Below, one piece after another: positions 37,925 through 47,001 of a stretch of 64,000 nt of DNA. The stretch lies in NCBI GenBank assembly GCA_016718205.1, contig JADKEB010000031.1, forward strand, positions 744,001 to 808,000. Direction: 5' to 3'. This DNA is from Saprospiraceae bacterium (GTDB taxonomy: Bacteria; Bacteroidota; Bacteroidia; Chitinophagales; Saprospiraceae). Under the pieces are notes generated by a model. It was not told where the DNA came from. It worked only from the letters and a program-made list of their open reading frames with translations, and did no database searches. The position numbers and the translations under genes were made by a program. Within the stretch, counting starts at the first letter, position 1. Every line of letters begins with the position of its first letter.

Positions 37925-38503
37925 TTATTTGCTTATTAATAAAAATATAAAAAGATATATCCATAAAAAATCAACAAAGTGCCAATAGTTTACCACAAGG
38001 TCGAATCTATTGATCCTTTGATCAGTAACTTTAAATTTTAAAGTATATGCATGAAGCACAGCCACCAATAAGGCAGCAATACCTCCCAAAACATGCAGCG
38101 CATGTATACCTGAAAGAAGATAAAAGAATGATCCAGACACATTACCTTTGAGATCAACACCTATCTTGTACAATGAAGTCCACCCAAAATACTGTAAAAC
38201 TACAAATCCAAGACCTGCGAGCAGCGTTATAGACAAAAACAATTTATATCTGGATTCCATACCTGATTTAAAAGCTTTAAAAGAAATATGTAAAGTAATG
38301 CTGGAAACCAGGATCATGAGTGTGCTTAGATAAAACTCATTTGGCATAGCAAACTCAAGCCAATTTCCGGCAGCTTGTTTTACAATGTAGGCTGATGTGA
38401 AAGCACCAAACATCATGGTGATACTCGCCATAGCTGCCCAAAGTGCAAACTTATGTGGGTGGATAGTATTCCTTTTATTTATCAATTTAATATTTCCATT
38501 CAT
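37925..38503 (-). CDS. coxC: Haem-copper oxidase subunit III, short form
   Basis: The 192-residue, five-helix protein reads as classic bacterial subunit III: KFALWAAMASITMMFGAFTSAYIV, GIHALHVLGGIAALLVAV and YWHFVDFLWIYLFIFLL. It lies 5 bp downstream of the farnesyltransferase gene and 16 bp upstream of the long subunit III gene, on the same transcript. Paired short and long subunit III genes are a known Bacteroidota arrangement. Confidence 0.88.
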   Translation of the reverse strand: MNGNIKLINKRNTIHPHKFALWAAMASITMMFGAFTSAYIVKQAAGNWLEFAMPNEFYLSTLMILVSSITLHISFKAFKSGMESRYKLFLSITLLAGLGFVVLQYFGWTSLYKIGVDLKGNVSGSFFYLLSGIHALHVLGGIAALLVAVLHAYTLKFKVTDQRINRFDLVVNYWHFVDFLWIYLFIFLLISK

Positions 38504-38508
38504 ACTTC

Positions 38509-39408
38509 TTAAAATAATAGATATGTGAGTAAGACAATAGGAAGATACAAAAAGGAATAAAACATGAGCTTCATTGCTGAAGGGCGATCAAAATGTTTAT
38601 GCAACTGATAACTGAATAGCATGTAGATTAGACCAGCTATACAAACTATAATAGTACTGGTAAAACTAACATTGAGATACATAAACATGAATACTGCAAC
38701 TGGTAAAGACAGTAATGCATAAAACATAGATGACAGACCAAGGTTTCTGTCAATACGCTCATCTCTAACCGGCAACAATTTATACCCGGCACGATTATAA
38801 TCATCAAACCCTAAAAAACCAATAGACCAAAAATGTGGAAATTGCCACAAAAACTGTATTATAAATATGCTTAGTGCCATATAAGTAATAGTCGCATCAT
38901 GCGCTGCAAATCCGATCATCACAGGTAATGCACCAGGAATTGCCCCGACAGCTACTGCCAGAGTACTATATCTTTTCAATGGAGTATAAACAAATGCATA
39001 AATAATGAGTGAAATCATACCAAGCAGGGCAGTCACCGGATTGAATAAAGCCAATATACTTATACCAACTAAGCATGCTAAACCAGAAAACATTACTGCT
39101 TCAGACGACTTCATTCGTCCAGTGGCAACAGGCCTGTCTGCAGTTCTTGTCATAAGGATGTCAAAATCTTTTTCAAGAACCTGATTTAATGCATTCGCTG
39201 CGAAGGTCACTAAAAGTCCTCCGAAAGCAAGTAAAATGCCTTTTGCAAATGTAGCATCGCCACCGGATGCAATAAAGTAACCCATCAACGATGAAAATAC
39301 TACAACTATACTCAACCTCATTTTTACCAACATAACATAATCCCTTATCTTGCCTGCAAAGGCTCGATGTGGAGTGACTGATGCTGTATATATATGATTA
39401 TTTTTCAA
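38509..39408 (-). CDS. ctaB: Haem O synthase (protohaem IX farnesyltransferase)
   Basis: The 299-residue protein is a UbiA-type prenyltransferase with nine helices. The first Asp-rich motif is seen in NALNQVLEKDFDILMTRTADRP near 85-105, and the second in DDYNRAGYKLLPV near 215. It transfers a farnesyl group to haem B to make haem O, needed for the haem A of the adjacent oxidase. The frame begins at TTG 39408; the first ATG (39333) would cut into the conserved N-terminus, so TTG is preferred. It is encoded 21 bp after subunit I. Confidence 0.92.
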   Translation of the reverse strand: MKNNHIYTASVTPHRAFAGKIRDYVMLVKMRLSIVVVFSSLMGYFIASGGDATFAKGILLAFGGLLVTFAANALNQVLEKDFDILMTRTADRPVATGRMKSSEAVMFSGLACLVGISILALFNPVTALLGMISLIIYAFVYTPLKRYSTLAVAVGAIPGALPVMIGFAAHDATITYMALSIFIIQFLWQFPHFWSIGFLGFDDYNRAGYKLLPVRDERIDRNLGLSSMFYALLSLPVAVFMFMYLNVSFTSTIIVCIAGLIYMLFSYQLHKHFDRPSAMKLMFYSFLYLPIVLLTYLLF

Positions 39409-39429
39409 GATGTTATATTTTTTTATCCA

Positions 39430-41274
39430 TCAATGATCTCCCACTTCACCTTCTTTCAAAGGGATATGCTGTTGTACAAATTCCCGCTCATCTTTGTTAT
39501 AGTCATATGCCCATCTGTGCACAACAGGAAGATTGCCAGGCCAGTTTCCATGTATCGGCTCGATAGGTGTTGTCCACTCCAACGTAGTAGCTTCCCATGG
39601 ATTTTGAGACTTGACTTTTTTCCCTTTCCAGATACTGTAGAAGAAATTGATAACAAAAACCAGTTGTATAAAAAAGGCTATGATAGCAAAAATAGTGATG
39701 AATTTATTCATTTCTGTAAAATGTTTAAAAGCATCAAAAGCATCAAATGAATAGTATCGTCTTGGCACACCGGCCATACCGATATAGTGCATTGGCATGA
39801 AAATAGCATAAGCACTGATCATCGTTCCCCAAAAATGAATCTTCCCTAATGTTTCATTCATAAACCTTCCGAACATCTTTGGATACCAGTGATACACTCC
39901 GGCAAACATACCAAAAAACGCTGCTACACCCATTACTATATGAAAATGCGCAACTACAAAATAGGTATCATGCATCGAAATATCAATCGCAGAGTTCCCT
40001 AAAAATATGCCGGTAAGTCCTCCAGATATAAACATAGAAACAAATCCAATAGCAAACAACATCGGAGTATTGAGTCGTAGATTACCGCCATAAAGAGTAG
40101 TAATCCAGTTGAATACTTTCACAGCAGATGGAACAGCTATTATTAAGGTAAATACTACAAAAAAGTTGGATAGAAATGGGTTAACACCTGCCATAAACAT
40201 GTGGTGTGCCCATACAATAAAGGAAAGGAAACCAATGGCCATAATGGAATACACCATAGCACGGTAGCCAAATATCGGTTTTCTGGCATGAACAGACAAT
40301 ACCTCTGATGTCAATCCCATAGCTGGTAAGATAATAATATATACCTCAGGGTGGCCTAAAAACCAGAAAAGATGTTGATATAATATAGGACTACCTCCCA
40401 CTCTATCTAAAGCTTGCCCAGCAATAAATATATCACTCAAAAAGAAACTCGTTCCCAAGCTTCTGTCAAAAATCAGCATAAAAAATCCTGACGCAAGAAC
40501 AGGAAAGGATAATACACCTAATATAGCTGTTACCAAAAATGCCCAAATAGGAAGCGGCATTCTCCACATTGTCATACCTTTGGTTCTGAGGTTAAGTATA
40601 GTTGTAATATAATTGATACCACCCAACAGAACTGAAACTACAAATAATGTCAAACTTACTAACCACAAAGTCATACCAGTCCCAGAACCTGTTGATGCCT
40701 GAGGCAAAGCACTTAATGGTGGATAAGCCACCCAACCACCAGAGAATGGCCCAGTACTGAGGAATAATGAATAAAACATCACAATACCAGCCAGAAAGAA
40801 AAACCAGTAAGACAGCATATTAAGGAATGGTGAAGCCATATCTCTTGCCCCAATCTGTAAGGGGATCAATAGATTACTAAAAGTCCCACTTAACCCCGCA
40901 GTCAAAACAAAGAAAACGATAATCGTTCCATGCATGGTGACTAAAGCGTAATAAAATTCAGGGGACAATTTACCAATCCCGGTGGTAGGGTCTACAACGA
41001 TCCATTTTCCCAAAAATGGTTTAATCCATGTCAGACTCTCTTCAGGGAACCCCAATTGAAGTCTGAAAACCACAGACATGGCAGCTCCGATAATTGCCCA
41101 AATAATTCCTGTAATCAAAAATTGTCTGGCTATTATCTTATGATCCATTGAAAATATGTAATGGAAGATAAAATTGGTTTGGTACTTATCCCCATGATGA
41201 TGGTCATGAAAGTGGTCATTATAACCATTATCACGAATCAGGGCATCTTGTTCTATGTGCGTTACATTCGACAT
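39430..41274 (-). CDS. coxA: Cytochrome c oxidase subunit I
   Basis: The 614-residue protein has 12 or more helices and all haem-copper ligands: H115 in TMHGTIIVFF (low-spin haem), FLGHPEVYIIILP (CuB His and cross-linked Tyr), WAHHMFMAG (two CuB His), and HDTYFVVAHFHIVMG (high-spin and low-spin haem His). The HPEVY glutamate and tyrosine place it among A-type oxidases. It reduces O2 to water and pumps protons. A His/Asp-rich N-terminal extension (DHFHDHHHGDK) precedes the first helix. It lies 22 bp after the subunit II-OmpA gene. Confidence 0.96.
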   Translation of the reverse strand: MSNVTHIEQDALIRDNGYNDHFHDHHHGDKYQTNFIFHYIFSMDHKIIARQFLITGIIWAIIGAAMSVVFRLQLGFPEESLTWIKPFLGKWIVVDPTTGIGKLSPEFYYALVTMHGTIIVFFVLTAGLSGTFSNLLIPLQIGARDMASPFLNMLSYWFFFLAGIVMFYSLFLSTGPFSGGWVAYPPLSALPQASTGSGTGMTLWLVSLTLFVVSVLLGGINYITTILNLRTKGMTMWRMPLPIWAFLVTAILGVLSFPVLASGFFMLIFDRSLGTSFFLSDIFIAGQALDRVGGSPILYQHLFWFLGHPEVYIIILPAMGLTSEVLSVHARKPIFGYRAMVYSIMAIGFLSFIVWAHHMFMAGVNPFLSNFFVVFTLIIAVPSAVKVFNWITTLYGGNLRLNTPMLFAIGFVSMFISGGLTGIFLGNSAIDISMHDTYFVVAHFHIVMGVAAFFGMFAGVYHWYPKMFGRFMNETLGKIHFWGTMISAYAIFMPMHYIGMAGVPRRYYSFDAFDAFKHFTEMNKFITIFAIIAFFIQLVFVINFFYSIWKGKKVKSQNPWEATTLEWTTPIEPIHGNWPGNLPVVHRWAYDYNKDEREFVQQHIPLKEGEVGDH

Positions 41275-41296
41275 AATAACTAATTTTTACAAATTT

Positions 41297-42814
41297 TTAT
41301 TTTGATAAAATTTTAAGTTCAGTTCTTCTGTTTTTCCTTCGACCGGCAGGTGTATCATTGGATTCCAAAGGTGCGTCTTGTCCATACCCTTTGGCTATCA
41401 TTCTTGCAGATGCTACACCCTTTTCAACTAAATAAGTTTTGACTTTATCAGCTCTTGCATTAGACAATAGAAGATTTGCAGCCGCATCTCCTACATTGTC
41501 AGTATGACCTGCTAATTCAACTCGTAATCTTGGAAATCTTCCCATAAGAGTTACAAGATTATCAAGCTCATGCTTTGATATTTCAGAATTGAGATCAGAT
41601 ACCCCCGTTTTATAAAAAATATGATCAAGATTGATAATATTGCTCATGGATCCGGTAGTATCATCAACGTATCTTGCAACAGCAGATCTAAGCTCAAATC
41701 CTCTGGCTTTTATTTCGTATGGGAAAAGTTTTTTACCGTCCCATGGATCTTTTTCTGTACCTCTTATATTGGATGCATAGTATGGTTTTTGAGCAGCCAA
41801 CCAGGTATTAAATTCGTCACGAGTAACTATTTCTACGAGTCTTCTCATGGAGTAATGACCTTTACCACACAATTCGGCACACGCCAACTCAAACTCAAAA
41901 GTCTCCCATTTTTTAGGACCTTCCGGGTCATTCGGGTCAGATGGTATCTGCCACTCCGGGTATTTGCTCAACTGATCTCTGAACTCTTTTGTTGTCATGA
42001 CAGGAGTGAATATGAAAGAGGTTGGGAGGCCGGGCACTGCATCCATTTTAACCCTGAAATGAGGAAGGTAAAAGTTGTGCAAAACATCTTTTGCTGTAAT
42101 TCTTACTTTTATCAGAGAATCCTTTGGTAAAACAATCTTATCAGAGCCTCCCAAAATAATATCGTCCACAGAAGCTTCATCTTTCCAGTCAATTCCGAGC
42201 GAGTTAGTGGCCGGGTCAATGAGTCTGAAATCTTTATTTCCAAGTTTTCCGTCAGCACCGGGATATCTGATGTCCCAGGCAAACTGATAACCTGTGGCTT
42301 CAATTTCAATGTGTTTATCTTCTGCTGTTAGTGTAGGAAAAATATTATTCCAAGCTATAAGTCCGGTGGAGACCAGATACGTCATTACTATGGCAGGCAC
42401 AATAGTCCAGATCATTTCCAACTTGGAATCGTGTGCAAAAAATAGGGCTTTTCTCTTATCAAGACTTCGATATTTGTAAGCAAACCAAAACAAGACTATA
42501 TGCGTAAGAATAAAGACAATCCCCGTAAAAAACAAAGTGACATTAAAAATATGATCCAACTCAAATCCATGAGCTGATGCCGACGTCAAAGGGCCATAAC
42601 CTAACATGTCATTTTTATAGTATATAGCAGATGTCACACACCCAACTAAGAATACCACCATAAAGACCATTAAAGCCTTACCCTGAGTATCATTACTTGC
42701 TCTTTCTACTACTTCTTCCCCTCTGATTTTGGCAGCAAGTTCAGATAATTTACCTATCTGGATTACTATGACTGCAAGAAGGAATATTATTCCAAAAGCT
42801 ACTAAATAAGTCAT
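41297..42814 (-). CDS. coxB: Cytochrome c oxidase subunit II fused to an OmpA-like domain
   Basis: The 505-residue protein has four hydrophobic segments (about 1-20, 46-68, 88-112, 134-158), then the CuA cupredoxin domain with all ligands: H246 in LHNFYLPHF and C312, E314, C316, H320, M323 in CAELCGKGHYSM. After a linker, residues about 390-505 form a complete OmpA-like domain: VELAGHTDNVG with D439, LLSNARADKV with R454, and the terminal GRRKNRRTEL. These residues match the Asp and Arg that bind diaminopimelate in OmpA/Pal domains. The periplasmic CuA domain would thus be tethered to peptidoglycan. It lies 38 bp downstream of actF, joining the ACIII and oxidase gene sets in one operon. No frameshift or stop separates the two domains. 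Confidence 0.93.
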   Translation of the reverse strand: MTYLVAFGIIFLLAVIVIQIGKLSELAAKIRGEEVVERASNDTQGKALMVFMVVFLVGCVTSAIYYKNDMLGYGPLTSASAHGFELDHIFNVTLFFTGIVFILTHIVLFWFAYKYRSLDKRKALFFAHDSKLEMIWTIVPAIVMTYLVSTGLIAWNNIFPTLTAEDKHIEIEATGYQFAWDIRYPGADGKLGNKDFRLIDPATNSLGIDWKDEASVDDIILGGSDKIVLPKDSLIKVRITAKDVLHNFYLPHFRVKMDAVPGLPTSFIFTPVMTTKEFRDQLSKYPEWQIPSDPNDPEGPKKWETFEFELACAELCGKGHYSMRRLVEIVTRDEFNTWLAAQKPYYASNIRGTEKDPWDGKKLFPYEIKARGFELRSAVARYVDDTTGSMSNIINLDHIFYKTGVSDLNSEISKHELDNLVTLMGRFPRLRVELAGHTDNVGDAAANLLLSNARADKVKTYLVEKGVASARMIAKGYGQDAPLESNDTPAGRRKNRRTELKILSK

Positions 42815-42852
42815 CTTTTATAATATTTGTCTTTTAATCAATTTTATTTTTG

Positions 42853-44136
42853 TTATATAACATGATGATGCATACTTTCTTCAAGATATGGATCATTTTT
42901 GGGTACAAGTGCTGATTTTGATAAAACTATCAATGAAACATACATAAATAATCCCAAAAAGCCAATAAATGTACCGATTTCAAGCAAACCGGGCATCGAA
43001 AAACCTGCAACAAAATTCGAGACATGTTCAGCACCGTGACCAACAGCATGGGCAGCATCTCCACCATGATCTTCAGCATGTCCTTGAGAATGACTTGCAT
43101 TGATCAAAGCTCCCGGTTTTATCATCAAGAAATAATCTATCCAATGTCCCAACAAAACTACAATAGCTACAAAGCTCAATGATCCATACTTCCTCTTGGT
43201 ATCATTCCGCATCAATACAAAGAAAGGCACCAAAAAATTTATGATTAGGTTACCAAAAAACAACGCCGGATAATTATTATATCGTTCTTTAAAATATATG
43301 GTTTCTTCCCCGATATTGGCATACCATATTAACATGAATTGTGAAAACCACAGGTAAGTCCAAAATACACTTATTGCAAACAAAAATTTACCTAAATCAT
43401 GAAGATGATTTTCATTGACTTCTTTATAATAACCATTTGACTTCAGGAAAATAATCAGGAGTATAGTCAAGGCGATCATAGAAACAAAAGCACTTGCAGT
43501 GGAGTACCAAGCAAAGAGTGTACTATACCAGTGTGCATCGATACTCATCACCCATTGCCATATCAAAGCAGCACTTGTAAAACCAATAATGGGCAACAAC
43601 GTTGCCGCCCAAATTCGCATTGATTTATGCTGTGTGAAATTCGCAGTACCTGACTTATCTTCTTCTAATGAAAGTGATCTGAGTTTATTAGCAATAAATG
43701 CCCACGCACCCACAAAAATTAAAGTACCGAAGAAGTACCAATTCTTATTCAGGAAAGAAGCCTTACCTTTCAAAATAGGATCATTTGCTACGTCTTCTTC
43801 CACATTCCAGTGATACAGATGATGCCAGTGCATATAAACTCCCAAGCCAATGATTAGTATCAATCCAAGACCTACCAATAAAAACATAGAATAAGCCTCC
43901 CAGATTCTCTTAAAAGTAGTATGCCATCCTGCATAAGCTGTGATACAAGCTGCAATGAAAAATAAAGCCATTGCGGATATCATGGTAAAAAACACAGAAT
44001 TATGTAAAAAATTACTCCAAAATCTGGTATGGTGAACATCATCTCCGATCCAGGTTAAAATCATACAGATCAAACCTATACCCATGGCACCAAATAAAAC
44101 ATTGCGGTGCCCAGAAGTCATTGTATATTGGTTCAT
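42853..44136 (-). CDS. actF: Alternative complex III subunit ActF
   Basis: The 427-residue integral membrane protein has about ten helices, with a quinol:cytochrome c oxidoreductase (ActF, shortened NrfD-like) pattern: YAGWHTTFKRIWEAYSMF, HHLYHWNV, MSIDAHWYSTLFAWYSTASAF and FWTYLWFSQFMLIWYANI. A His-rich loop (SHSQGHAEDHGGD, VGHGAEH) lies near residues 345-372. ActF and ActC form the membrane arm of ACIII, with ActC usually regarded as the quinol-binding subunit. The gene sits 30 bp after actE. Confidence 0.9.
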   Translation of the reverse strand: MNQYTMTSGHRNVLFGAMGIGLICMILTWIGDDVHHTRFWSNFLHNSVFFTMISAMALFFIAACITAYAGWHTTFKRIWEAYSMFLLVGLGLILIIGLGVYMHWHHLYHWNVEEDVANDPILKGKASFLNKNWYFFGTLIFVGAWAFIANKLRSLSLEEDKSGTANFTQHKSMRIWAATLLPIIGFTSAALIWQWVMSIDAHWYSTLFAWYSTASAFVSMIALTILLIIFLKSNGYYKEVNENHLHDLGKFLFAISVFWTYLWFSQFMLIWYANIGEETIYFKERYNNYPALFFGNLIINFLVPFFVLMRNDTKRKYGSLSFVAIVVLLGHWIDYFLMIKPGALINASHSQGHAEDHGGDAAHAVGHGAEHVSNFVAGFSMPGLLEIGTFIGFLGLFMYVSLIVLSKSALVPKNDPYLEESMHHHVI

Positions 44137-44166
44137 ATCGTTATATTACTTTTTGTCTATTAAAAA

Positions 44167-44976
44167 TTAATGTTCACTTTTTTTTGTTTCCTGCATAACG
44201 GCTTCTTCAGTAGGAGCTGGTATCGCGGCAGTGGTCGCAGCCTTTTGAACTGCAATAATGCTATAAGGAGTATCAGTAGTATTGAATGTGTTTATCTTTT
44301 CGTTGTACTCCAACTTTTTGCTTGCCGCTTGTAAAGATCTGATATACTGTATTACGTTCCATCTTTCTTCATAAGAAAGTTTGTCCGAGTATCCTCCCAT
44401 CAAATTACGACCATAGATGAGCGTATGATAATATCTGCCATTGGATGCTGTAACAAACGCATCTGACAACAGATTAGCTGGTTGTACCGGATATTTTCCG
44501 CCATCATCTCTAACAAGGTAACCAGCTCCATCTGCTTTTTCTCCATGACATATGGCGCACTGAATATTGTATAGCAATTTACCTTTTTCCAGGCTTGATT
44601 TTGTAATAGGAAACGGATTTTTAATTATTTCAGCCATTGCTTTAGTCCGGTCTTCTTCTGTATTCGCATAATAGTATGGAACACTGCCATTTGGAGTGTA
44701 AGATATTCCCGTGCCTGCACTTTTTGAACCAACGTAACCACGAGGTATTGTACCTTCGACTGGTTGACGTGGTTGAGTCATTTTATGAAGTTCATCCTCA
44801 CTACCCCATCGGTTGTTGTAGTAGTACGCATAAGAATTGGCTTCGTATGCCACTGAATGCGCCATGTCCGGCATATATTCGCTTCCTGTCTTATTAACGC
44901 CAGCTGACTGACATGATGACATGGATATCAGCGCAATGAATAATAAAAATCCGAAAATTTGATATTTGATATTCAT
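44167..44976 (-). CDS. actE: Alternative complex III mono-haem cytochrome c subunit ActE
   Basis: The 269-residue protein has a lipoprotein signal (LFIALISMSSC) and a class I cytochrome c domain with the haem motif CAICHGEKADG near residue 139 and the likely Met ligand in NLMGGYSDKLSYEE near 193. It is the lipid-anchored ActE subunit on the periplasmic face of ACIII and hands electrons toward the oxidase. It lies 11 bp after actD. Confidence 0.92.
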   Translation of the reverse strand: MNIKYQIFGFLLFIALISMSSCQSAGVNKTGSEYMPDMAHSVAYEANSYAYYYNNRWGSEDELHKMTQPRQPVEGTIPRGYVGSKSAGTGISYTPNGSVPYYYANTEEDRTKAMAEIIKNPFPITKSSLEKGKLLYNIQCAICHGEKADGAGYLVRDDGGKYPVQPANLLSDAFVTASNGRYYHTLIYGRNLMGGYSDKLSYEERWNVIQYIRSLQAASKKLEYNEKINTFNTTDTPYSIIAVQKAATTAAIPAPTEEAVMQETKKSEH

Positions 44977-44987
44977 TATTTCTATTC

Positions 44988-45515
44988 TTAAATTGTTTTA
45001 GAATTAACTTCAGATGCTCCGGTTGACTTAAAGAATGCCTCTGCGTTCTCAACACTTACCTGAGATTTGTCAAATGCTATACAAAACTTGTCATCAGTGA
45101 TTCTATCGTCCAGATGCTTATTGACTACTCCCGGACCCAAACCATTGATAATATAAAATGTAACAGTCATTCCTATAGCTGAAAACAATACTGTCATCTC
45201 AAAAGTGATCGGAATAAAAGCCGGTACAGACCAATATGGTTTACCTCCAAAAATATTTGGCCAATCTTTGGTAAAAATCCATGTCATGCCTAAAAATGCT
45301 GTCAACATACCTAATGCACCATAGATAAACCCAGCCTGATGTAATCTTGATTCTTCCAATCCCAGAATTGGGTCCAAACCATGCACAGGGAACGGAGAAA
45401 AAACATCATGTATCTCCAGATGACTGTTTTTGGCCGTTTTTACAGCGTGTAACAGATCTTCTTCATCATCATATAGACCGTATATAACTTCAGTGTTATG
45501 ATTATTTTGTGCCAT
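44988..45515 (-). CDS. actD: Alternative complex III subunit ActD (DUF3341)
   Basis: The 175-residue protein has a cytoplasmic N-terminal domain (VIYGLYDDEEDLLHAVKTA, IHDVFSPFPVHGLD) and two transmembrane helices (GFIYGALGMLTAFLGMTW and TVLFSAIGMTVTFYIING). This is the DUF3341/ActD pattern. It is a structural subunit of ACIII whose exact role is not settled. It lies 22 bp after actC. Confidence 0.93.
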   Translation of the reverse strand: MAQNNHNTEVIYGLYDDEEDLLHAVKTAKNSHLEIHDVFSPFPVHGLDPILGLEESRLHQAGFIYGALGMLTAFLGMTWIFTKDWPNIFGGKPYWSVPAFIPITFEMTVLFSAIGMTVTFYIINGLGPGVVNKHLDDRITDDKFCIAFDKSQVSVENAEAFFKSTGASEVNSKTI

Positions 45516-45537
45516 TTATAATGTTTATTTATATTAT

Positions 45538-46956
45538 TTAATGATGTTCTGTATTGGAATGACCATGAGAGTGGTGTTTATGAGTTGCATTTTCACCAAC
45601 GTATTGACTACCAGCTGATTTGAGGATGGCCTTAATCTCAGCTACCGCAACTACCGGAGCAACCCTTACAAAAATCAGGTAACATGTAAAAAACAATCCA
45701 AACGTACCAATATAAATACCAATCTCAACCCAACTTGGAGAATATAAGCTCCAGCTTGAAGGTAAATAATCTCTCGCCAATGTAGTGGCAATAATTACAA
45801 AACGCTCAAACCACATCCCGATATTAACTACTATAGAAAGGAAAAATGTTAATGTAATATTTCTTCTCCATGATTTTTTCCAGAAAAACTGAGGTGAAAT
45901 CACGTTACAAAACATCATTCCGAAGTATGACCACCAATAAGGTCCTAAAGCCCTGTTAAAAAATGCAAACTGCTCATAAACATACCCGGAATACCAGGCA
46001 ATAAACAATTCAGTAAGATAAGCTACACCGACAATGGTACCGGTAAGTAGTATTACTTTATTCATGGACTCAATGTGCTCTACGGTGATGTAGTCTTCCA
46101 GATGCAAAAGTTTTCGGGTGATAATCATTAATGTCAATACCATAGCAAAACCAGAGAAAATTGCTCCAGCTACGAAGTATGGCGGAAAGATGGTGGTATG
46201 CCAGCCAGGTATCACTGATGTAGCGAAGTCAAAACTTACTATAGTGTGCACTGAAAGTACTAGTGGCGTGGAAAGTCCTGCAAGAACCAATGATAAAGAT
46301 TCCCATCTTTGCCAATGTTTTGCTGACCCGGTCCACCCAAATGAAAGTGTATTATAAATTTTTCTTCTCAATCCTTTAGCTCTGTCTCTAACTGTTGCAA
46401 AGTCCGGAACCAAACCTGTATACCAAAACAGTAATGATACTGTAAGATAAGTAGAGATGGCAAATACGTCCCAAAGAAGCGGTGAATTAAAATTGGGCCA
46501 AAGAGGTCCTCTGGTATTGGGGTAAGGAAGGATAAACATTGCCAACCAGATACGTCCCATGTGAATCAATGGGAATAATCCAGCGCACATTACGGCAAAT
46601 ATGGTCATAGCTTCAGCAGCCCTGTTGACTCCTGTACGCCATTTCTGTCTGAAAAGTAAAAGAATGGCAGAAATCAAGGTACCCGCGTGACCAATACCGA
46701 TCCACCAAACGAAATTGGTAATGTCCCATGACCAGTTGATAGTTCGGTTAAGATTCCATGATCCGATACCGACCCAAATGGTCCAGATAATACAAAAGAC
46801 ACCCCAGGTCAACACAGCAACTGAAAGAATGAAACCTAAAATCCACTCTTTGGTAGGTGTCTTTTCAGTTGGTGATATCAAATCCTCTGTAATCTGATGG
46901 TAAGTTTTATTACCGGTTATCAGAGGTTTTCTAATTGGACTTACAACAGCACTCAT
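45538..46956 (-). CDS. actC: Alternative complex III quinol-binding subunit ActC (NrfD-like)
   Basis: The 472-residue NrfD/PsrC-type membrane protein has about ten helices. Recognisable segments are WSWDITNFVWWIGIGHAGTL, IFAVMCAGLFPLIHMGR, VSFDFATSVIPGWHTTIFPPYF and a His-rich C-terminus (HKHHSHGHSNTEHH). ActC carries the menaquinol oxidation site of ACIII and may couple oxidation to proton transfer. It lies 45 bp after actB. Confidence 0.93.
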   Translation of the reverse strand: MSAVVSPIRKPLITGNKTYHQITEDLISPTEKTPTKEWILGFILSVAVLTWGVFCIIWTIWVGIGSWNLNRTINWSWDITNFVWWIGIGHAGTLISAILLLFRQKWRTGVNRAAEAMTIFAVMCAGLFPLIHMGRIWLAMFILPYPNTRGPLWPNFNSPLLWDVFAISTYLTVSLLFWYTGLVPDFATVRDRAKGLRRKIYNTLSFGWTGSAKHWQRWESLSLVLAGLSTPLVLSVHTIVSFDFATSVIPGWHTTIFPPYFVAGAIFSGFAMVLTLMIITRKLLHLEDYITVEHIESMNKVILLTGTIVGVAYLTELFIAWYSGYVYEQFAFFNRALGPYWWSYFGMMFCNVISPQFFWKKSWRRNITLTFFLSIVVNIGMWFERFVIIATTLARDYLPSSWSLYSPSWVEIGIYIGTFGLFFTCYLIFVRVAPVVAVAEIKAILKSAGSQYVGENATHKHHSHGHSNTEHH

Positions 46957-47001
46957 TGTTTATATTTAGAATGTTATTATCTGATAAAATTAAATTTGTA
47001 A

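Noticed and set aside
41621..42130. Plus-strand frame of 169 codons antisense to oxidase subunit II
   Set aside because: It is a shadow of a strongly conserved gene, with cysteine- and aromatic-rich composition typical of antisense frames.
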